Of a DNA stretch of 64,000 nucleotides, positions 7,408 through 17,315 are shown one piece after another. Each line of letters begins with the position of its first letter. Positions within the stretch are counted from its first letter, which is position 1. The notes beneath the pieces are model-generated. The model saw nothing but the letters and a program-made list of their open reading frames with translations, had not been told where the DNA came from and made no database searches. This DNA is from Kaistella jeonii (GTDB taxonomy: Bacteria > Bacteroidota > Bacteroidia > Flavobacteriales > Weeksellaceae), in the NCBI RefSeq assembly GCF_000812865.1, contig NZ_JSYL01000003.1, positions 182,841 to 246,840 on the forward strand, given 5' to 3'. The translations under genes and the position numbers were made by a program.

Positions 7408-9966
7408 ATGTCAAAAAATTTAGTGATCGTAGAATCGCCTGCAAAAGCAAAAACTATTCAGAAGTATTTGGGAAAGGATTTCGAAGTGAAATCCAGTTTC
7501 GGACATATCCGCGATTTGCCCAAAAAAGGAATGGGAATCGATTTGGAAACGTTCACTCCAGATTATGAAGTTTCTGCCGATAAAAAGAAACTTGTAGCCG
7601 ATTTAAAAGCTGCAGTAAAAAAAGCAGATATGATCTGGTTGGCCTCTGATGAGGATCGCGAAGGTGAAGCAATTGCTTGGCATTTATCCCAGGAATTAAA
7701 ATTGACCGATGACAATACCAAACGAATTGTTTTCCACGAGATCACCAAAACTGCGATTTTAAAAGCAATTGAAAATCCAAGGAAGATTGATCAAAATCTG
7801 GTAAATGCGCAACAGGCAAGAAGAATTCTTGATAGAATTGTAGGTTTCGAAATGTCGCCCGTTCTCTGGAAAAAAGTAAAAACAGGTCTTTCTGCAGGTA
7901 GAGTTCAATCTGTGGCAGTGCGATTGGTCGTAGAAAGAGAATTAGAAATCAGAGGTTTTCAGCCAAAATCTTCTTATAAAGTAGAAGGTATTTTCTTAAA
8001 TAATGGTGATCAGGAAATCGCAGCAAAACTCAAAAAAGATTTTGTAAAAGAATCGGAAGCTGAAGAGTTTTTGAAACTTTCCAAAGATACCGAATTCAAA
8101 GTTTTAAATGTAGAAACAAAACCTGGAACGAGAACTGCTTCGGCACCGTTTACAACTTCAACTTTACAGCAGGAAGCGAGTAATAGATTGGGTTACGGCG
8201 TAACCGGAACGATGAGAGTTGCGCAACGCTTATATGAAGAAGGTTTCATTACTTATATGAGAACCGACTCCGTGAATCTTTCTCAAGATGCAATTAATGG
8301 TGCAAAAGAACAGATCATTTCAGAATTTGGAGAAGATTATTCTAATCCACGAAATTATAAGACTAAATCTGCATCTGCGCAGGAAGCTCACGAAGCGATC
8401 CGTCCCACAGATTTTTCTGTAAAAAGAATTGGTGATGAGCAACTGAATAAATTATATCAATTAATTTATAAAAGAACCTTAGCTTCTCAAATGACGAATG
8501 CTAAAATTGAAAAGACCGTTATCGAAATTGGTAGCGCAAAACTTCCACAACATTTTGAAGCGCAAGGTGAAGTTATAGTTTTTGATGGTTTCTTAAAGGT
8601 TTATGGAATTGTAAAAGCAGAAGATGACGATGAAGAAAACGACGAAAAATTATTGCCGAAAGTTTCTGTTGGAGAAAATTTAGACTACAAAAAAATAGAA
8701 GCAACCCAGAAATTCACGCGACCATCTGCAAGATATACAGAAGCTGGTTTGGTAAAAAAACTGGAAGAGCTCGGTATTGGAAGACCTTCAACTTATGCAC
8801 CAACTATTCAAACGATTCAGAATCGCGAGTATGTTGATAAGAAAGAAATTATTCCGCAGGAAAGAGAGATCATGAAGATGACGCTTGGAAAAAGCGAAAT
8901 TAAAAAAGAAATTCTCATTGATAAGTTCGGCGGCGATAAAAATAAATTTGTTCCGACCGATATTGGTGAAGTTGTAAATGATTTCTTAACGCAAAATTTC
9001 GCTGAGATCCTGGATTATGGATTTACAGCAAAAGTAGAGCAGGATTTTGACCACATCGCAAACGGTGAGGAAAAATGGAAAGAAGTTTTGCAGGGATTTT
9101 ATAAAGATTTCCACCCAAGGATTGCTGATGTAGAAGAAAATGCGGACCGTGCAAATGGAGAGAGAATTTTAGGAGTTGATCCGAAAAGTGGTAAAAATAT
9201 TTTGGTAAGAATCGGAAGATTTGGACCGATGGTTCAGATCGGAGAACAGGATGATGAAGAAAAACCAATCTTCGCCAGTTTAATGGCTTCCCAAAATATT
9301 GCAACCATTACTTTAGAAGAAGCTTTGGAATTGTTTAAAATTCCTTTTGATTTAAAGAATTTTGAAGATCAGACGGTAACGATCGGAGTTGGAAGGTTTG
9401 GGCCTTATGTGAAATGGGGAGAAGCTTTCATCAGTATTCCGAGAGGTGAAGATCCACTTTCTATTACCCAGGAAAGAGCCGAAGAAATCATCAAGGAAAA
9501 GAAAGTTGCAGACGCACCAATTGCTAGTTTTAAAGGCGAACCTGTAACAAAAGGAACTGGGAGATTTGGGCCGTTTATTAAATATCAGTCTATTTTTATC
9601 AATGTTCCAAAACGATATGATTTTGAAAATCTTTCCCAAAACGACATTAATGAATTGATCGAAGCGAAGTTAGAAAAAGAGGCGAATCGCTATATCCAGC
9701 ATTGGGAAACTGAAAAAATTTCTATTGAAAACGCAAGATGGGGTCCGATTGTAAAACATGGAAAGAATATTTTTAAAATTCCAAAAAATCTGAAAGAGGA
9801 AAAATATACGCCGGAAGAATTGGCAGATGTTTCTTTGGATGAGGTAAAAAAATGGATTACGGCGCAAGATAAGAATGCCTTTAAAGAAAAACCAAAAAAA
9901 GCTGCTGCAAAGAAACCTGCTGCTAAAAAAGTACCGGTAAAAAAAGCAGTTGCTAAAAAGAAATAG
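7408..9966 (+). CDS. topA: DNA topoisomerase I
   Basis: This is a type IA topoisomerase that relaxes negative supercoils. The Toprim domain has Glu9 in VESPAKAKTI and the acidic set in SDEDREGEAIAW (80-91); the active-site tyrosine is Tyr283 in ITYMRTDS. The C-terminal part lacks cysteine zinc fingers and instead has several repeats around GRFGP (GRFGPMVQIG, GRFGPYVKWG, GRFGPFIKYQ), as usual in Bacteroidota TopA. The final ~25 residues are a histone H1-like Lys/Ala tail (KKAAAKKPAAKK) that probably adds nonspecific DNA binding. At 852 residues it is full length. Confidence 0.97.
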   Translation: MSKNLVIVESPAKAKTIQKYLGKDFEVKSSFGHIRDLPKKGMGIDLETFTPDYEVSADKKKLVADLKAAVKKADMIWLASDEDREGEAIAWHLSQELKLTDDNTKRIVFHEITKTAILKAIENPRKIDQNLVNAQQARRILDRIVGFEMSPVLWKKVKTGLSAGRVQSVAVRLVVERELEIRGFQPKSSYKVEGIFLNNGDQEIAAKLKKDFVKESEAEEFLKLSKDTEFKVLNVETKPGTRTASAPFTTSTLQQEASNRLGYGVTGTMRVAQRLYEEGFITYMRTDSVNLSQDAINGAKEQIISEFGEDYSNPRNYKTKSASAQEAHEAIRPTDFSVKRIGDEQLNKLYQLIYKRTLASQMTNAKIEKTVIEIGSAKLPQHFEAQGEVIVFDGFLKVYGIVKAEDDDEENDEKLLPKVSVGENLDYKKIEATQKFTRPSARYTEAGLVKKLEELGIGRPSTYAPTIQTIQNREYVDKKEIIPQEREIMKMTLGKSEIKKEILIDKFGGDKNKFVPTDIGEVVNDFLTQNFAEILDYGFTAKVEQDFDHIANGEEKWKEVLQGFYKDFHPRIADVEENADRANGERILGVDPKSGKNILVRIGRFGPMVQIGEQDDEEKPIFASLMASQNIATITLEEALELFKIPFDLKNFEDQTVTIGVGRFGPYVKWGEAFISIPRGEDPLSITQERAEEIIKEKKVADAPIASFKGEPVTKGTGRFGPFIKYQSIFINVPKRYDFENLSQNDINELIEAKLEKEANRYIQHWETEKISIENARWGPIVKHGKNIFKIPKNLKEEKYTPEELADVSLDEVKKWITAQDKNAFKEKPKKAAAKKPAAKKVPVKKAVAKKK

Positions 9967-9991
9967 AATAGTAATTACTTCTAAAATTTTG

Positions 9992-10027
9992 AATCTTCAA
10001 ATGCTTTGTCATTTGAAGATTTTTTTT
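9992..10027 (+). terminator. Terminator after topA
   Basis: AATCTTCAAATG pairs with CATTTGAAGATT around a 6-base loop, followed by eight T. Confidence 0.9.
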
Positions 10028-10296
10028 AAAATTGATTTCAAGAATTTTTCCAGGTTTTCTGGCAATGTAAAATTGTATTTTTTGCGATCATTTCAACTTA
10101 AAAATTAGGTTTGTGAGGGTAATTAATTAAACAGAAAAATTTATACTTATTTTATACATAGTTTTTGAAAATGTAATTCGGACACATAATGCTGTTTTAC
10201 TAAACTTTACGATAGAAATGGTAGAAATTGTAACGGATAATTAAATTTAAACAGTAAATTTTTTTAAAAAAAGGTGTTTTATGTAAAATATCTTTT

Positions 10297-10304
10297 TACA
10301 TTTG
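10297..10304 (+). promoter_or_regulatory. -7 box for the FISUMP-domain gene
   Basis: TACATTTG fits TAnnTTTG. The ~270 bases between the topA terminator and this box are AT-rich and show no ORF or RNA that I recognise. Confidence 0.5.
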
Positions 10305-10411
10305 AACTCACACAAAAAAGGAAAAAAACACACACAACACACTTGATTTAGAACACACACACACAAAAGATGTTAAAAAGAATTTAATAATAATTTATAT
10401 AATTTTTTTTA
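10305..10411 (+). other. AC-repeat-rich 5' leader
   Basis: Between the -7 box and the ATG at 10412 lies a ~105-base leader with two runs of CA dinucleotides (about 10328-10342 and 10354-10368), followed by an AT-rich stretch. Such a leader would be nearly free of secondary structure. The role is unknown; replication slippage could change its length. Confidence 0.5.
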
Positions 10412-13400
10412 ATGATGATTAAGTATCAACTGTTAGTTTTATGTTTTTTAGCTAATTTTTTCTATTCTCAGGCTCCAATTGAAGCCAAAGCTCCCAATAG
10501 TTATATCTACGATATCGGGCTTGCAAATTCCAACAATTATGGTGGGATTAAAATCCCCGTAAAAAAGGCCTACGAAATGTGGTCAAAATACGAGTATTTG
10601 AAATCGAATGGTGTTGCCAATCCGATTCCTGCTGGAGTTCAGTCTGCATCAATTTACTGGGAAGATGTTCCCGGTCTCGTTGAAAATGTAAGTATTGAAA
10701 ACGGGACAGATCCAGCCAGTTCAAAAATTTTAGTAGAAATAAATAAAGGAAGAGGAAAGGGAAATGCAGTGGTAGCTTTCAAAGTTGATGGAACAATTTA
10801 CTGGAGTTGGCATATTTGGGTAACCGATAATCCTGAAAATGGAGTTTTCTACAATTATGGTATGGAAGCAGATATCGACCTGAATCTCATCAATATTCAA
10901 TACATGGATCGAAATCTAGGTGCTACAAGCAACAGTTTTCTAGATGATCAATGGCAAAAATCAGGTGGTTTAATGTACGAATGGGGGAGAAAAGATCCTT
11001 TTCCACCACTTGTTTACAAAGATTCTAACTTCTACGAAATTTCTGGTGAAGTGGGTGTGCTCAAACATAAACAGATAGATCCCATAAACACAATTCCTGT
11101 TGAGATAAGACCTTTTAATGAAATTGAAAAAAATATTCAATATTCAGTTAAAAATCCTATTACTTATATTATTAATACCGATTCCGGTGGAAACTGGTTT
11201 TCAAGCAGTAGGTATAAAGTTGCAGGAGCAAGTCCGAATTACATTACCTGGGATTTATGGTCAGATAATGCAAAAGGAGGGAATAGTAATGCAAACAGCT
11301 CAAGTACCACTTTGAAAAACGAAAGCCGTTCTTATGAATTAAAATCAGAACTGGATCCTTGTCCAAACGGATGGCGAATTCCTTCTTACAAAGGCAGAGA
11401 GACCCAAAATAATAACTTAGCTTTTTTTGGTAAGAACGACTGGAATAATGATGATATCGTGGTTGCAAACAGACAGCTTTTCCCAACTTCTGTGAATCCG
11501 AGTTTAAATGGTATTAAAGTTTATCCTGGTTTAGGAATGGATTTTACAAATGCACAAGGTGGCGGAAGAAATCTTGGTATGATGCCAATTTCTGGGGGAT
11601 ATGTTTATTATCCAAATTCGGCAGCACCTACTGCTCCAGTTGGTGTAACATTTCAAGATAATTCTGCCAATGGTGGTCTTTGGAGTGCGACTTTCGCTTA
11701 TGATGGTGCACGATTATTTTCTATGATCTCTGATCCTTTTCGAACCAATACAACGGTTGGCCTTCATGCGATTTATAATAATCAAACCAATCCGACTAGA
11801 TCTGGTAATGCAGTAAAATGTATGAGAGATCCTAATCTATTAAAAATAGGAGATTTTGCAACCCAATATTTCACGAGCGAGAAAGAAAATTTCGTAGAAG
11901 GATTAGAAAATCCAAATTCTTATATCGTAGTAAACCAAAGCCATCTGCAGATTCCTGTTAGCAAAGCATTCTCTGTATATAATCAATTGCTTTCTGATCA
12001 GGAGATGTTGCCTTATGAAAATTTAATGGTGAAACTTTTGTGGACTTCAAATCGCGGATTAGTTACTTCAATTACTCTTAATGCGCATCCTAAAGATGGT
12101 AGATTATCTTTTATAGATGTAGAATTAAATCCTGCTCAAAAAGGCAATGCGGTAATTTCTCTTCATGATGGTGATTTAAGCAGTCCTGCACTTTGGAGTT
12201 GGCATATTTGGGCTCCAGAAGATGACCCGACAACCAACGCAATATCTTACACGACTGAAACACCACTTCCTGTTTCTTATAATTTTGTAAATGCTTCCAA
12301 CAGCAAGTTGCCCGCGTTGCAAACTGTTTTTATGGATCGTAATCTGGGTGCACAAAGCAGCTCATTGGAGTCCAGTTTTGCAAGTGGTCTTCATTATCAA
12401 TGGGGTAGAAAAGATCCGATCCCTAATTTTGTAAATAAAAATTTCGAATATATTTACGTTTATAATGATGATCAACCTAGTATGCCAAATGGGCCAATAT
12501 TTATGAAAGGTCTTGATAATATTGAGATCACAGACGAGCAATACCTTTACCAATTCACAGATCCTTACGAAATGTATGGATCAACGAATGAGTTGTCACA
12601 TAAGAAAGTTCAGGAAAATATTATTTATTCCATCAATAACCCACTTCGCTTTTTGTACCAGAACAGTACTGGTTCTTTATATGATGGTGGAAATCATTAC
12701 GCAAACGATTTAACCCAAATAAAAGACTGGGTTTCTGAAAAAAGAGGAGAAGCTGATGACCGATGGGGACACGCCGATAAAAAATCGGCATTTGATCCAT
12801 GTCCGGAAGGTTGGAGAGTTCCTGACGTTTCTTTCACCAATCTTTATACAGGATCTAAAGGTAGTTCGCCGTGGTATAATGGATATCAAAATGATGCATA
12901 CGGAAAATCTGGTGTCATTCAGGATCAGTGGCATGATGTGGCCTCTTTCTACGGAGGAACAGTAATATCAAGTGGAAGTAAAGGCTGGAAATTTGAAGGC
13001 GCCAACTTTAATATCGGAACTTTTCCACGAGATGGGATTCGAGGAGAATTGGGTGGAAGAGATAGTGAGGCGGTGAGATCTGGCGTTTGGACTGCTTCTT
13101 TAGCAGATTACCATACAGGTTTTGCATTAGCGCTACAATTTCAGGGAAATAAAATGCAAACCGGTACCGGAGTTTATCCGCAGGCGGGAATGAGCGTACG
13201 TTGCGCGAAAGACGAAAATCGACTTTTAGGAACTCCAGTTTCTAAAAATAAGCCGCCCGTTTTAGTTCAGCCGAATGCAGAAAAGCTGGTTGCTCAACCG
13301 GAAAATAATGAATTAAAAATTTATCCAAATCCTTTTAGAGATGAATTTTCGATAAGTAATCCTAATGCGATCAATTATGAAATATATGATTTCAGTGGAA

Positions 13401-13528
13401 AACTGGTTCTGAAAGGAAATGTACAGAATTCGAGAGTAAATGCTACTCAGATTCTAAACGGAATTTACCTGTTAAAAATTAAAATGAAAGACGGTTCATC
13501 AGTGACCAAAAAATTGATCAAACAATAA
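10412..13528 (+). CDS. Secreted T9SS protein with two FISUMP-like domains
   Basis: The 1038-residue protein has a signal peptide (about 1-20, ending FFYSQ) and two homologous halves. Each half carries LWSWHIW or YWSWHIW, YMDRNLGA or FMDRNLGA, WGRKDP, DPCP.GWR.P and a closing V.C.R/KD block, which are features of the FISUMP domain (Fibrobacter succinogenes major paralogous domain). The last ~75 residues are a T9SS type A sorting domain (KIYPNPF, YEIYDFSGK, NGIYLLKIK). Function is unknown; surface display or release is expected. It has its own promoter region and terminator, so it is monocistronic. Confidence 0.85.
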   Translation: MMIKYQLLVLCFLANFFYSQAPIEAKAPNSYIYDIGLANSNNYGGIKIPVKKAYEMWSKYEYLKSNGVANPIPAGVQSASIYWEDVPGLVENVSIENGTDPASSKILVEINKGRGKGNAVVAFKVDGTIYWSWHIWVTDNPENGVFYNYGMEADIDLNLINIQYMDRNLGATSNSFLDDQWQKSGGLMYEWGRKDPFPPLVYKDSNFYEISGEVGVLKHKQIDPINTIPVEIRPFNEIEKNIQYSVKNPITYIINTDSGGNWFSSSRYKVAGASPNYITWDLWSDNAKGGNSNANSSSTTLKNESRSYELKSELDPCPNGWRIPSYKGRETQNNNLAFFGKNDWNNDDIVVANRQLFPTSVNPSLNGIKVYPGLGMDFTNAQGGGRNLGMMPISGGYVYYPNSAAPTAPVGVTFQDNSANGGLWSATFAYDGARLFSMISDPFRTNTTVGLHAIYNNQTNPTRSGNAVKCMRDPNLLKIGDFATQYFTSEKENFVEGLENPNSYIVVNQSHLQIPVSKAFSVYNQLLSDQEMLPYENLMVKLLWTSNRGLVTSITLNAHPKDGRLSFIDVELNPAQKGNAVISLHDGDLSSPALWSWHIWAPEDDPTTNAISYTTETPLPVSYNFVNASNSKLPALQTVFMDRNLGAQSSSLESSFASGLHYQWGRKDPIPNFVNKNFEYIYVYNDDQPSMPNGPIFMKGLDNIEITDEQYLYQFTDPYEMYGSTNELSHKKVQENIIYSINNPLRFLYQNSTGSLYDGGNHYANDLTQIKDWVSEKRGEADDRWGHADKKSAFDPCPEGWRVPDVSFTNLYTGSKGSSPWYNGYQNDAYGKSGVIQDQWHDVASFYGGTVISSGSKGWKFEGANFNIGTFPRDGIRGELGGRDSEAVRSGVWTASLADYHTGFALALQFQGNKMQTGTGVYPQAGMSVRCAKDENRLLGTPVSKNKPPVLVQPNAEKLVAQPENNELKIYPNPFRDEFSISNPNAINYEIYDFSGKLVLKGNVQNSRVNATQILNGIYLLKIKMKDGSSVTKKLIKQ

Positions 13529-13548
13529 GTTGTTTTTTCAGTGAAGAG

Positions 13549-13578
13549 AAAGCACAATCGTTTTGGTTGTGCTTTTTT
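13549..13578 (+). terminator. Terminator after the FISUMP-domain gene
   Basis: AAAGCACAA pairs with TTGTGCTTT, followed by a T-run. The next gene's -7 box begins within a few bases of it. Confidence 0.85.
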
Positions 13579-13581
13579 TGT

Positions 13582-13589
13582 TACTTTTG
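13582..13589 (+). promoter_or_regulatory. -7 box for the arginase-fold gene
   Basis: TACTTTTG fits TAnnTTTG; a TTTG at 13562-13565 is 16 bases upstream, slightly short for a -33 box and located inside the preceding terminator. The inferred leader is about 35 bases. Confidence 0.5.
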
Positions 13590-13627
13590 TTAAATATCGT
13601 TTCCCTTTAACAGAACAATAATTATCA

Positions 13628-14704
13628 ATGAATATCGAAGACATTCTCCTTCCGCCCAGAGCAATTAAAACCGAAAAATGGCAACTTGGAAATATCATTT
13701 CTAATGAAATCCCGGAAAACGGAATCGTGCTGGTTTTTTGTTCAGATTATCGCGGTTTGAAAAATGGCAATGCCGAAATTCTTGATCATAAAAAAGTTCG
13801 AAAAGAATTGTATCAACTTTCGAAACTCGATTTTGATTTACCAATCTGTGATCTAGGAGATTTAATTTCAGGAAAATCTCATCAGGATACGCATTATATT
13901 TTGCAGGAAGTCTTATCGATGTGTCATTACAAAAACTCGATTCCTGTCATTGTTGGCGGAAGTAATGATCTGGCTTTTTCCTTGTTTTCTGCTTTAAATT
14001 TTCATCAGAAAAATATCAATTACACTCAAGTTTCAAATATTATTTCTTTGTTGAATGACAGCGAAGAAATCAACGAAAAGAATTTCCTTTCCAAAATTTT
14101 TAGTTCTAAAGAATTCAGCCTCAAAAATTATCATCATTTGGGTTATCAAAAACATCTGAACGAAGTTGATTCGGTAAAATTGATGAAGGAAGTAGAGTTC
14201 GACGTCATTCGATTAGCAGAAATGATGAATTCTACTGAACGAACTGAGCCTTTTTTCCGACGAGCAGATCTTGTCACTTTGAATTGTGATGCAATAGAAA
14301 GTCGAGGTGATGGTTTCTCCGTAAATCCGCAGGTAAATGGTTTAAACAATCGGGAAATTTGCGCATACATGAAAGAAATAGGTTTAAGTGAAAACCTGAA
14401 ATCTGTTGGGATCTTTAACTTTAATGCAAATTCTGAAGAGTTTTTGAATCACCAACTTTTAGCGCAGATCATTTGGCATTTGATTGAAGGTATCAACATT
14501 CAAAAATCACATCCTGTGGAAAGGTCGTATGAAACTTTTTGGGTCTTGATCGATGACGGTCAATTTGCTTTTAAAAGAGATACTTTTACTAATTTATGGT
14601 ACTTTGGCGAAGATGAAAAGGTGGCGAATTTGATTCCGTGTTCCAGATTTGAATATGAAGAGGCTAAACGAGGTTTTCTAAATGCTCGGTTGCTAAAAAA
14701 CTAA
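13628..14704 (+). CDS. Arginase/formimidoylglutamase-fold protein, probably without catalytic metal centre
   Basis: The 358-residue protein aligns by eye with the ureohydrolase (arginase) family and would often be labelled formimidoylglutamase. The glycine-rich strand is present as VIVGGSNDLAF, where active enzymes have GGDH followed by Ser. The DAHxD motif is replaced by a stretch around YTQVSN, and SxDxDxxDP becomes TLNCDAIES. Most Mn-binding His and Asp residues are therefore absent, so hydrolysis is unlikely. Similar divergent forms are common in flavobacteria (recollection, not checked). No histidine-utilisation genes are nearby. It has its own promoter and precedes the polysaccharide cluster. 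Confidence 0.75.
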   Translation: MNIEDILLPPRAIKTEKWQLGNIISNEIPENGIVLVFCSDYRGLKNGNAEILDHKKVRKELYQLSKLDFDLPICDLGDLISGKSHQDTHYILQEVLSMCHYKNSIPVIVGGSNDLAFSLFSALNFHQKNINYTQVSNIISLLNDSEEINEKNFLSKIFSSKEFSLKNYHHLGYQKHLNEVDSVKLMKEVEFDVIRLAEMMNSTERTEPFFRRADLVTLNCDAIESRGDGFSVNPQVNGLNNREICAYMKEIGLSENLKSVGIFNFNANSEEFLNHQLLAQIIWHLIEGINIQKSHPVERSYETFWVLIDDGQFAFKRDTFTNLWYFGEDEKVANLIPCSRFEYEEAKRGFLNARLLKN

Positions 14705-14765
14705 ATTTTTTCTTCAAATTAGGTCACTGAATTAAAATACTTATTTTTACGCCATAAACACCTGC

Positions 14766-16298
14766 ATGAAAAGAGCTTTATTTAAAATTTTCAATAATTC
14801 TTTTTTGCTGATAATTATTACGGCTATCATAAAATTGCCGCTGTTATTAACCAGAAACATACAGGAAGATTCTTTTATAACATGGCGTGTTGCCAGAAAT
14901 CTGATCAATTATGGCGTCATGGGTTTCAATGGTGAAGAGAGAATTTCTGCTTCTACGACTCATTTGTACGTTTTAATTACTGCTTTTTTTCAGCTCATTT
15001 TCGGGGAATATTTTATTTTCCCACTGCTCATTTTCAGCGGAATTCTTTTTGCAATTGGTTCATTGTGGCTTGCAAAAATTCTTTTTCCAGATGATATTTT
15101 AAAACGTGGATTTTTCGTGGTTTTTCTAAATATGCTTCCTCCTGCACTCACCGCTTCAGGTTTGGGAATGGAATACGGAATTTTATTTTTCCTCTACAAT
15201 GCACTTATTTATTTCGGTATTTTCAAAAGTAAAAAATGGGCTTATTTGCTCTTTCCAATTTTACTGCTTTGGACGAGAATTGATACAGTAATTTTTCTCG
15301 GAGTATTTTTTTTGGCAGATTTAATCATCAGAAAGAAAATCAATTACCTCTTTATTTTAGGTGGAATTCTGGGACTTGTAAGTGTGGTTTATTTTAATTA
15401 TTTATACTTTGGAGAATTGGTAAATCACACCATTACCGCTAAAAAAGTAGCTTATAAAAACCTCATCCAAAATAACAGTTTTACCTATTTCCTTTATCAA
15501 TGGGCTTATTATGGTGGTTTGATCAAAAAATATTCTATATACACCTTTCTCGCATTTATCGCATTTCTAATTTTGCTGGGTTATTGTGTTTTTAAAATCA
15601 TTAAAGATCAATCACGAATTCTATTTCAAACAAAAGTTATTTTAATTGCGGTGATTGTTTTTGCATTATTAAAAATCACGATTTTTTCTTATTTTAAAGC
15701 CTATTTCGATTGGTATTATTGGCTTCCGCGAGTTTTTATGTTTGTGGTGATTTTATATTACCTTCTTCATTTTTTACCTTTAAAAAAGAAAATTTTAATT
15801 CCAGTTACTTTTTTTATCACTTTTTGTTTATACAGTTTTCAGCTTCTTCAATCCTACACGATTGGTTATATGGAAGAGCGTCAAAGAATGCAGATTGCAG
15901 CTGATATTAAAGATGATAATGTGAATATGAAGGAATCGATCCTTTTGGAACCTGCTGGAATTATTCCCTTTTACACGAATCTTTACACTTATGATGAGGT
16001 CGGTTTGGTGGATAAAAGGATTAATGATGAAATGCTGAAAGATGAAAATTTTTGGTGGATCAATTCGGTGAAAAGATTCAAACCAAATTATATTTTAACT
16101 ATTGCCAAAAAACCTGGCGAACCAAACAGTCGATACGCCATTAAACCTGAAGATACGGCTGAATTCGATGCCGATTATAAATTGGTGAAAGTTTATCCTA
16201 TTGCAAAGATTCACGATAATGCGCCTTCAATTCTAAAATGGATTTATAAAATAAGACCGATCGGAAAAGATTATTTTCTTTATAAAATGGTGAAATAA
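14766..16298 (+). CDS. Polytopic membrane protein, GT-C glycosyltransferase-like
   Basis: The 510-residue protein has about ten hydrophobic segments and a soluble C-terminal region (about 390-510). The first loop has an acidic pair (QEDSF) and RISASTTHLY, resembling the loop of GT-C enzymes such as the arabinosyl/mannosyl transferases that use lipid-linked sugars. I cannot name the family with certainty. It is nine bases before a GT2 gene and heads a same-strand run that ends with Wza and Wzc homologues, so a role in modifying or assembling a surface glycan is a reasonable inference. Confidence 0.65.
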   Translation: MKRALFKIFNNSFLLIIITAIIKLPLLLTRNIQEDSFITWRVARNLINYGVMGFNGEERISASTTHLYVLITAFFQLIFGEYFIFPLLIFSGILFAIGSLWLAKILFPDDILKRGFFVVFLNMLPPALTASGLGMEYGILFFLYNALIYFGIFKSKKWAYLLFPILLLWTRIDTVIFLGVFFLADLIIRKKINYLFILGGILGLVSVVYFNYLYFGELVNHTITAKKVAYKNLIQNNSFTYFLYQWAYYGGLIKKYSIYTFLAFIAFLILLGYCVFKIIKDQSRILFQTKVILIAVIVFALLKITIFSYFKAYFDWYYWLPRVFMFVVILYYLLHFLPLKKKILIPVTFFITFCLYSFQLLQSYTIGYMEERQRMQIAADIKDDNVNMKESILLEPAGIIPFYTNLYTYDEVGLVDKRINDEMLKDENFWWINSVKRFKPNYILTIAKKPGEPNSRYAIKPEDTAEFDADYKLVKVYPIAKIHDNAPSILKWIYKIRPIGKDYFLYKMVK

Positions 16299-16307
16299 AT
16301 AATTTTT

Positions 16308-17300
16308 ATGATGAATAAAGTTTCGATAATCGTTCCAGTTTATAATGTTGAAAAATACCTCAGAAAATGTTTAAATTCTCTGGTGAATCAAACTTTGCTG
16401 GAAATTGAAATTTTAGTAATTAACGACGGAAGTACAGACGGATCTGGGAAAATAATCGAAGAGTTTCAGGAAAAATTTTCTTTAAAAATAAAATCTTTTA
16501 ATAAAGAAAATGGAGGTTTAAGTGATGCCCGAAATTTTGGTTTAGAACATACAAATAGCGAATTTATTGGCTTTGTTGATAGTGATGATGAGGTTTCTGA
16601 AAATATGTTCGAAGAAATGTATGATCTAGCCCAAAAACATTCTGCAGAAATGGTGATCTGCAATTTGCAAAAAGTAGATGAAAACGGAAAGGTCACTCAA
16701 AAACTGACTCAAATTCAGAATATGCCTGAGAAAATTAATTTAGAAGAAAATTTCTCTCTCTTCGCGGATATCAGTTATTTCGCTTGCAATAAGATTTTCA
16801 AAAAAGAATTATTTCAAAATAAAAGATTTAAAAAGGGGATTCATTTTGAAGATATTCAGTTAATTCCTCAACTTGTTTTAGAAAGTAAGACTATTGCTCA
16901 AACGCAAGCATATCATTATCAATATTTGGAACGCAGCGATTCTATCAGCAAAACACATACTGAAAAAGGTCTTGATATTTTAAAAGCAGTTGAAGATGTG
17001 GAAGTTGCGTTTAGAAGCTCTGTTTATTGCAATAAAATTTCGGAATGGGAAAATTTTCAGATTTTAGAAGGGGTTTATACTTTTCTCGCCTATCTTGCCT
17101 TTGTAAAAGAGGATGAACTTTACTTTAAAATGTCGGAAGAGTTAAAAAAATTCGTTAAGAAAAATAATATTTCAACCTTAGAAATCTTTTCTTATCAGCG
17201 CTTCGGAAAGAATTATCTATTATCTTTGCCGCTACGAAAAAAAATTTATTATCTACTGTACTTTTGCAAGCAGGAGAAACTGTTGCGAAAATTAGTTTAA
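16308..17300 (+). CDS. Family 2 glycosyltransferase
   Basis: The 330-residue cytoplasmic enzyme has a GT-A fold N-terminus: KVSIIVPVYNVEKYLRKCL, VINDGSTDGS, GGLSDARNFG and the metal-binding acidic motif VDSDDE (about 88-93). Such enzymes transfer a sugar from a nucleotide donor; donor and acceptor cannot be read from sequence. The C-terminal third is helical and basic. Two ATGs are adjacent at the start (16308 and 16311). It sits between the GT-C-like gene and the EpsG-like polymerase with spacings of 9 and 15 bases, so it is in one operon with them. Confidence 0.9.
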   Translation: MMNKVSIIVPVYNVEKYLRKCLNSLVNQTLLEIEILVINDGSTDGSGKIIEEFQEKFSLKIKSFNKENGGLSDARNFGLEHTNSEFIGFVDSDDEVSENMFEEMYDLAQKHSAEMVICNLQKVDENGKVTQKLTQIQNMPEKINLEENFSLFADISYFACNKIFKKELFQNKRFKKGIHFEDIQLIPQLVLESKTIAQTQAYHYQYLERSDSISKTHTEKGLDILKAVEDVEVAFRSSVYCNKISEWENFQILEGVYTFLAYLAFVKEDELYFKMSEELKKFVKKNNISTLEIFSYQRFGKNYLLSLPLRKKIYYLLYFCKQEKLLRKLV

Positions 17301-17315
17301 AACACAATTCTGCCG

